Shown here one piece after another: positions 60,949 through 64,000 of a stretch of 64,000 bases of DNA. Within the stretch, counting starts at the first letter, position 1. Every line of letters begins with the position of its first letter. The notes beneath the pieces were generated by a model, which worked only from the letters and a program-made list of their open reading frames with translations, was not told the origin of the DNA and ran no database searches. Source of the stretch: Aquabacterium sp. Its GTDB lineage: Bacteria > Pseudomonadota > Gammaproteobacteria > Burkholderiales > Burkholderiaceae_C. The DNA is taken from contig JAURXM010000025.1 in NCBI GenBank assembly GCA_030654395.1, positions 186,001-250,000 of the forward strand, in the 5' to 3' direction. Position numbers and translations under genes: made by a program.

Positions 60949-61437
60949 ATGACACCCGCCCTTAACAAAATTTTGCCGGAATTCGAAGCTGTCGCCACCG
61001 GAGGTGTGAAATTCACACCTCAGGGATATGTGGGGCAAGCTGTTGTACTGTACTTTTACCCGAAGGATCACACCCCGGGCTGCACCACTGAGGCCATGCA
61101 GTTTCGCGATGCCCACAGTGAGTTCGTCAAGGCGGGGGCTGTTGTTTTCGGCGTTTCACGCGACAACCTCACCTCACATGACAAGTTCAAAGAGAACCTC
61201 GAGTTACCCTTTGAACTGATCGCCGACACCGAAGAAAAGCTTTGCCACATGTTCGGTGTGGTGAAGAACAAAATCATGTACGGAAAAAAAGTCAAAGGCA
61301 TCGAACGCTCAACCTTCCTCGTTGGCCCTGATGGTGTGCTGCGCGAAGAGTGGCGTGGCATCAAAGTGGCCGGTCACGTCGAAGATGTGCTGAACGCTGT
61401 CAAAGCCATCAAAGAACCCAAGCAAGAAGCAGCTTGA
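60949..61437 (+). CDS. bcp: Peroxiredoxin, Bcp/PrxQ type
   Basis: It reduces peroxides with a reactive cysteine. The 162-residue product has the peroxidatic motif PKDHTPGCTTEA at about residues 39-50 and the AVVFGVSRDN and ERSTFLVGPDGVL segments of PrxQ. The resolving cysteine normally five residues later is missing (AMQF here), so it may work as a 1-Cys enzyme; a later Cys lies in KLCHMFG. A terminator follows. Confidence 0.92.
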   Translation: MTPALNKILPEFEAVATGGVKFTPQGYVGQAVVLYFYPKDHTPGCTTEAMQFRDAHSEFVKAGAVVFGVSRDNLTSHDKFKENLELPFELIADTEEKLCHMFGVVKNKIMYGKKVKGIERSTFLVGPDGVLREEWRGIKVAGHVEDVLNAVKAIKEPKQEAA

Positions 61438-61471
61438 TCGAGAGATCAGACTGGTAAACGGTTCGCCGTCG

Positions 61472-61497
61472 AAAAAGCGCCTACATGGCGCTTTTTT
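61472..61497. terminator. Terminator after the peroxiredoxin gene
   Basis: AAAAAGCGCC (61472-61481) pairs with GGCGCTTTTTT (61487-61497) around TACAT. The pairing is perfect and is followed by T residues. Confidence 0.92.
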
Positions 61498-61747
61498 CTT
61501 GCTCAACACACAAGATGGCTTATCAAAAGCGTGAAACACGCCCTGTTGACGTACAGCAACAGCGCATCGACAAGGGCATCGTGTGTGCATAATCAAACCA
61601 TGGTTCTGCGTTTTTCTCGACTTAGCCCACCTTCAGATCACCGATCAACCAAGCGTCAACTCGACGCCCGATTGATCGATCCGCCCGAGGCCGCACATCG
61701 TTCTGTGCGGCCTTTTTGTTTGTGCCACTCTTGCCACGGACTTCAAC
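61498..61747. other. Leader or intergenic region before phoH
   Basis: This 250-base gap holds no convincing gene. A 76-residue open frame from 61531 has no recognisable features and runs through the terminator at 61688. The gap probably holds the phoH promoter and leader. Confidence 0.4.
61688..61717 (+). terminator. Terminator/attenuator-like hairpin upstream of phoH
   Basis: AGGCCGCAC (61688-61696) pairs with GTGCGGCCT (61705-61713) around an eight-base loop, and a TTTTT run follows. It ends about 30 bases before the phoH start, so either a short upstream transcript ends here or phoH is attenuated. Confidence 0.8.
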
Positions 61748-63460
61748 ATGCCATTGCCTAAGCCGCCAACCAAACGTGCTGACATGCTGAGCACTGACGA
61801 CTTCTTGTCGCAACCCAAACCGGTTAAGCCGGCCAAAAGCACGACACGCGTCTCGTCAGTGAAATCAGTATCCATCGCCAGCCACGAGCCAACCCACGAT
61901 CTACCCAAACTGATCCCTTCCATCGCTAAAACAGCGCGCAACGTATCGCCTGTCGTGATGGAAAGACCGATGGCGCCGACCATGGCCAGCAAAGCCAACA
62001 CGCCACCTGCGCACGTCAGCATGGCCCCTACCGCAACCCGCCGAGGTCGCGTCAGCGAGGGCCCGCCCAAACTGTTCGTGTTGGACACCAATGTGTTGCT
62101 GCACGATCCGATGTCGCTGTTCCGTTTTCAAGAGCACGACATCTATCTGCCCATGATCACGCTCGAAGAGCTTGATGGCCACAAAAAGGGCATGACTGAG
62201 GTGGCGCGTAATGCCCGTCAAGTCAGCCGGGACTTGGATGGTTTGGCTGCAGATCTGAGTTGCGGTCAACGTGTCGACCCGTCCTCAGGCATCGCACTGG
62301 GCAAAACGGGGCACGTTGAAGCAGGCGGCAAGCTTTACTTCCAAACTGGCGGCATTGATGTCACGCTGCCTGCAGGCCTGCCACAAGGCAAAGCTGACAA
62401 TCAAATTTTGGGTGTCGTGCACGCCTTGCGTAACCAGCACACAGGCCGTGATGTCGTTTTGGTGTCCAAAGACATCAACATGCGGATCAAGGCGCGTGCC
62501 TTGGGTTTGCAGGCTGAGGATTACTTCAACGACAAGACACTTGATGACGGTGACTTGCTCTACACAGGCATGCAGCCCTTGCCTGCTGACTTCTGGGAGC
62601 GCCACGCCAAGGGCATGGAAAGCTGGCAACAAATCGGTGTGACCTTCTACCGAGTGAGCGGCCCCATGGTGGCGTCCTTCATGGTCAATCAGTTCGTCTT
62701 CCTTGATGGCCCAGGTGTCACACCTTGGTATGGCAAAGTCACTGAGATCACGGGCAAGACGGCCGTACTCAAGACACTGAAGGACTACACACACCAGAAA
62801 CATTCAGTTTGGGGTGTGGCCGCACGCAACCGCGAGCAGAACTTCGCGCTGAACCTGCTGATGGACCCTGAATGCGACTTTGTGACACTGTCTGGCTCAG
62901 CCGGTACGGGCAAAACACTGATGACCTTGGCTGCTGCATTGAGTCAGGTGCTTGATGACCGCCGCTATACGGAGATCATCGTCACCCGTGTGACCGTGCC
63001 CGTAGGCGAAGACATTGGTTTCTTGCCCGGTACGGAAGAAGAGAAAATGTCGCCGTGGATGGGTGCGCTAGACGACAACTTGGAAGTGCTGGCGCGCGGC
63101 GACAGCAGTGCGGGCGAATGGGGTCGCTCGGCAACCAACGAACTCGTGCGCAGCAAGATCAAGATCAAGAGCATGAACTTCATGCGTGGTCGCACGTTCT
63201 TGAACAAATTCGTCATCATCGACGAGGCACAGAACCTGACGCCCAAGCAAATGAAGACCTTGATCACACGCGCAGGCCCTGGCACCAAAATCATCTGCCT
63301 AGGCAACTTGGCACAGATCGACACGCCGTACCTGACTGAAGGCAGCTCTGGCCTGACATATGCCGTAGACAAGTTCAAAGGTTGGCCACACAGCGGGCAT
63401 ATCACGCTGGCTCGTGGCGAGCGTTCACGTTTGGCTGACTTCGCCTCTGAGGTACTTTGA
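61748..63460 (+). CDS. PIN-PhoH family ATPase (YlaK-like)
   Basis: This 570-residue protein has an N-terminal PIN domain (from about residue 105, LFVLDTNVLLHDP) and a C-terminal PhoH ATPase domain with the P-loop SGSAGTGKTLM (about 380) and the Walker B-type FVIIDEAQNLTP. The group PIN-PhoH is thought to act on RNA, as a nuclease with a helicase-type motor. The first 100 residues are low-complexity. Terminators flank the gene on both sides. Confidence 0.9.
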   Translation: MPLPKPPTKRADMLSTDDFLSQPKPVKPAKSTTRVSSVKSVSIASHEPTHDLPKLIPSIAKTARNVSPVVMERPMAPTMASKANTPPAHVSMAPTATRRGRVSEGPPKLFVLDTNVLLHDPMSLFRFQEHDIYLPMITLEELDGHKKGMTEVARNARQVSRDLDGLAADLSCGQRVDPSSGIALGKTGHVEAGGKLYFQTGGIDVTLPAGLPQGKADNQILGVVHALRNQHTGRDVVLVSKDINMRIKARALGLQAEDYFNDKTLDDGDLLYTGMQPLPADFWERHAKGMESWQQIGVTFYRVSGPMVASFMVNQFVFLDGPGVTPWYGKVTEITGKTAVLKTLKDYTHQKHSVWGVAARNREQNFALNLLMDPECDFVTLSGSAGTGKTLMTLAAALSQVLDDRRYTEIIVTRVTVPVGEDIGFLPGTEEEKMSPWMGALDDNLEVLARGDSSAGEWGRSATNELVRSKIKIKSMNFMRGRTFLNKFVIIDEAQNLTPKQMKTLITRAGPGTKIICLGNLAQIDTPYLTEGSSGLTYAVDKFKGWPHSGHITLARGERSRLADFASEVL

Positions 63461-63517
63461 AACCGTCAAATCATGCGGCCTGGTTTAAACCAAAGCCGCA
63501 TCAAAAATGAGATAGCA

Positions 63518-63548
63518 AATGGACTCTTGATTGAGTCCATTTTTTTTG
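63518..63548 (+). terminator. Terminator after phoH
   Basis: AATGGACTC (63518-63526) pairs with GAGTCCATT (63533-63541) around a six-base loop, followed by TTTTTTT. Confidence 0.92.
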
Positions 63549-63667
63549 TATGACGAAAAAATAACGCGCCACATCCACCCAAATCGGGGGGATGGGGGCA
63601 ACATCCCTTGGCCAGCCAAGACTACATCTGGTCACAATGGTTTCAGCACCACCACAACTCAAATGCT

Positions 63668-64000
63668 GTGAACCACCCTGCTGCCTTTGTCTCAGTTCAG
63701 CCTGATATCAGCGCCATCCAATATGCTGTGCTGCTGACCTTGCTGCTGCCTTTGCTGCTAGCGGGCACCATGGCCTTGATGCAAGCGCGGCTGCCACGCT
63801 TATACGAGAGATTGCACCTCGACTGGTTCAGCGATCAAGTCCTGTCCACCGATGCGAACCGCAGAACAATGTGCCAACGCTTCACGGTGGCTGCGGCCAA
63901 TTGCGTTGCTGGGCTCGCTGCGTTGAACTACGGCGCAATTCGTGGCATCGTCGATTCGGACAGCACCCGCATACTGACCATCGCTGCCGTCATATCTACC
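63668..64000 (+). CDS. Membrane protein, N-terminal part (runs off the window)
   Basis: A frame from GTG at 63668 runs open to the right window edge, 111 codons. It has a hydrophobic helix at about 16-35 (YAVLLTLLLPLLLAGTMAL) and a second mildly hydrophobic stretch near 80-95. I do not recognise the family. The start is uncertain, and the 207 bases before it otherwise contain only the phoH terminator. Confidence 0.5.
   Translation, partial: MNHPAAFVSVQPDISAIQYAVLLTLLLPLLLAGTMALMQARLPRLYERLHLDWFSDQVLSTDANRRTMCQRFTVAAANCVAGLAALNYGAIRGIVDSDSTRILTIAAVIST

Noticed and set aside
61531..61761. Small frame upstream of phoH
   Set aside because: It spans a terminator and overlaps the phoH start; no motif.

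Overview
The window looks like a piece of a Burkholderiales chromosome, most likely a Comamonadaceae-type betaproteobacterium. This is inferred from gene content and order (nuo operon beside tRNA-Leu, secG, tpiA, pnp and rpsO; a small Trp-rich membrane protein; a holC/pepA/lptFG block; a FimV/TspA-like protein), not from a database search. Most of the window is housekeeping DNA with short intergenic gaps and moderately high GC. One stretch between about 26.2 and 31.7 kb is clearly different: it is gene-poor, then markedly AT-rich, and carries mobile-element debris.

Layout. 1-8.6 kb (minus strand): 5' part of nuoF and nuoE-D-C-B-A of respiratory complex I, tRNA-Leu(GAG), secG, tpiA, pnp and rpsO, with a terminator and a long hairpin in the pnp leader. 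8.7-13.9 kb: tsaD, then an ANTAR antitermination regulator followed by a leader with a hexaloop hairpin and a terminator, and a nitrate-type ABC transporter (Tat-exported binding protein, permease, ATPase). 13.8-25.4 kb: lgt, a putative Na+/H+ antiporter, ilvD, a Trp-rich small protein, a c-type cytochrome, an MHS-type transporter with a large soluble insertion, acs, an MBL-fold hydrolase and class I fumarase. 25.4-31.7 kb (accessory): an Fe-S protein, a HigBA-type toxin-antitoxin pair with a nearly leaderless promoter, a decayed integrase, about 1.1 kb without genes but with repeats, a three-gene ABC-3C-type putative conflict system (HNH effector, tiny middle component, DUF2326-type SMC-like ATPase), a truncated second integrase, and tRNA-Ser(GGA) as the probable attachment site.

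31.7-44.9 kb: a branched-chain amino acid binding protein, a DUF2486-like protein, holC, pepA, the divergent lptF-lptG-cbiX-cysB cluster, a FimV-like protein, an enoyl-CoA hydratase, an HDOD protein, a periplasmic Cu/Zn SOD-like lipoprotein and two unrecognised genes. 44.9-50.1 kb: a catabolic locus with an AlkB/XylM-type membrane monooxygenase, its ferredoxin-reductase partner, a divergent AraC-type regulator and a secreted GH5 endoglycoceramidase-like enzyme. 50.1-64 kb: clpB, a diguanylate cyclase, a long minus-strand cluster alaA-hom-thrC-moeA-moaD-moaE (hom/thrC and moeA/moaD overlap by 4 bases), a Mth938-like protein, a peroxiredoxin, a PIN-PhoH ATPase and the start of an unidentified membrane protein.

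The most interesting system is the ABC-3C operon at 28327-30920 in its island beside tRNA-Ser. The best regulatory finds are the ANTAR leader upstream of the nitrate transporter and the near-leaderless toxin-antitoxin promoter with an embedded palindrome. Family names come from motif and context recognition by eye and were not checked by database search.
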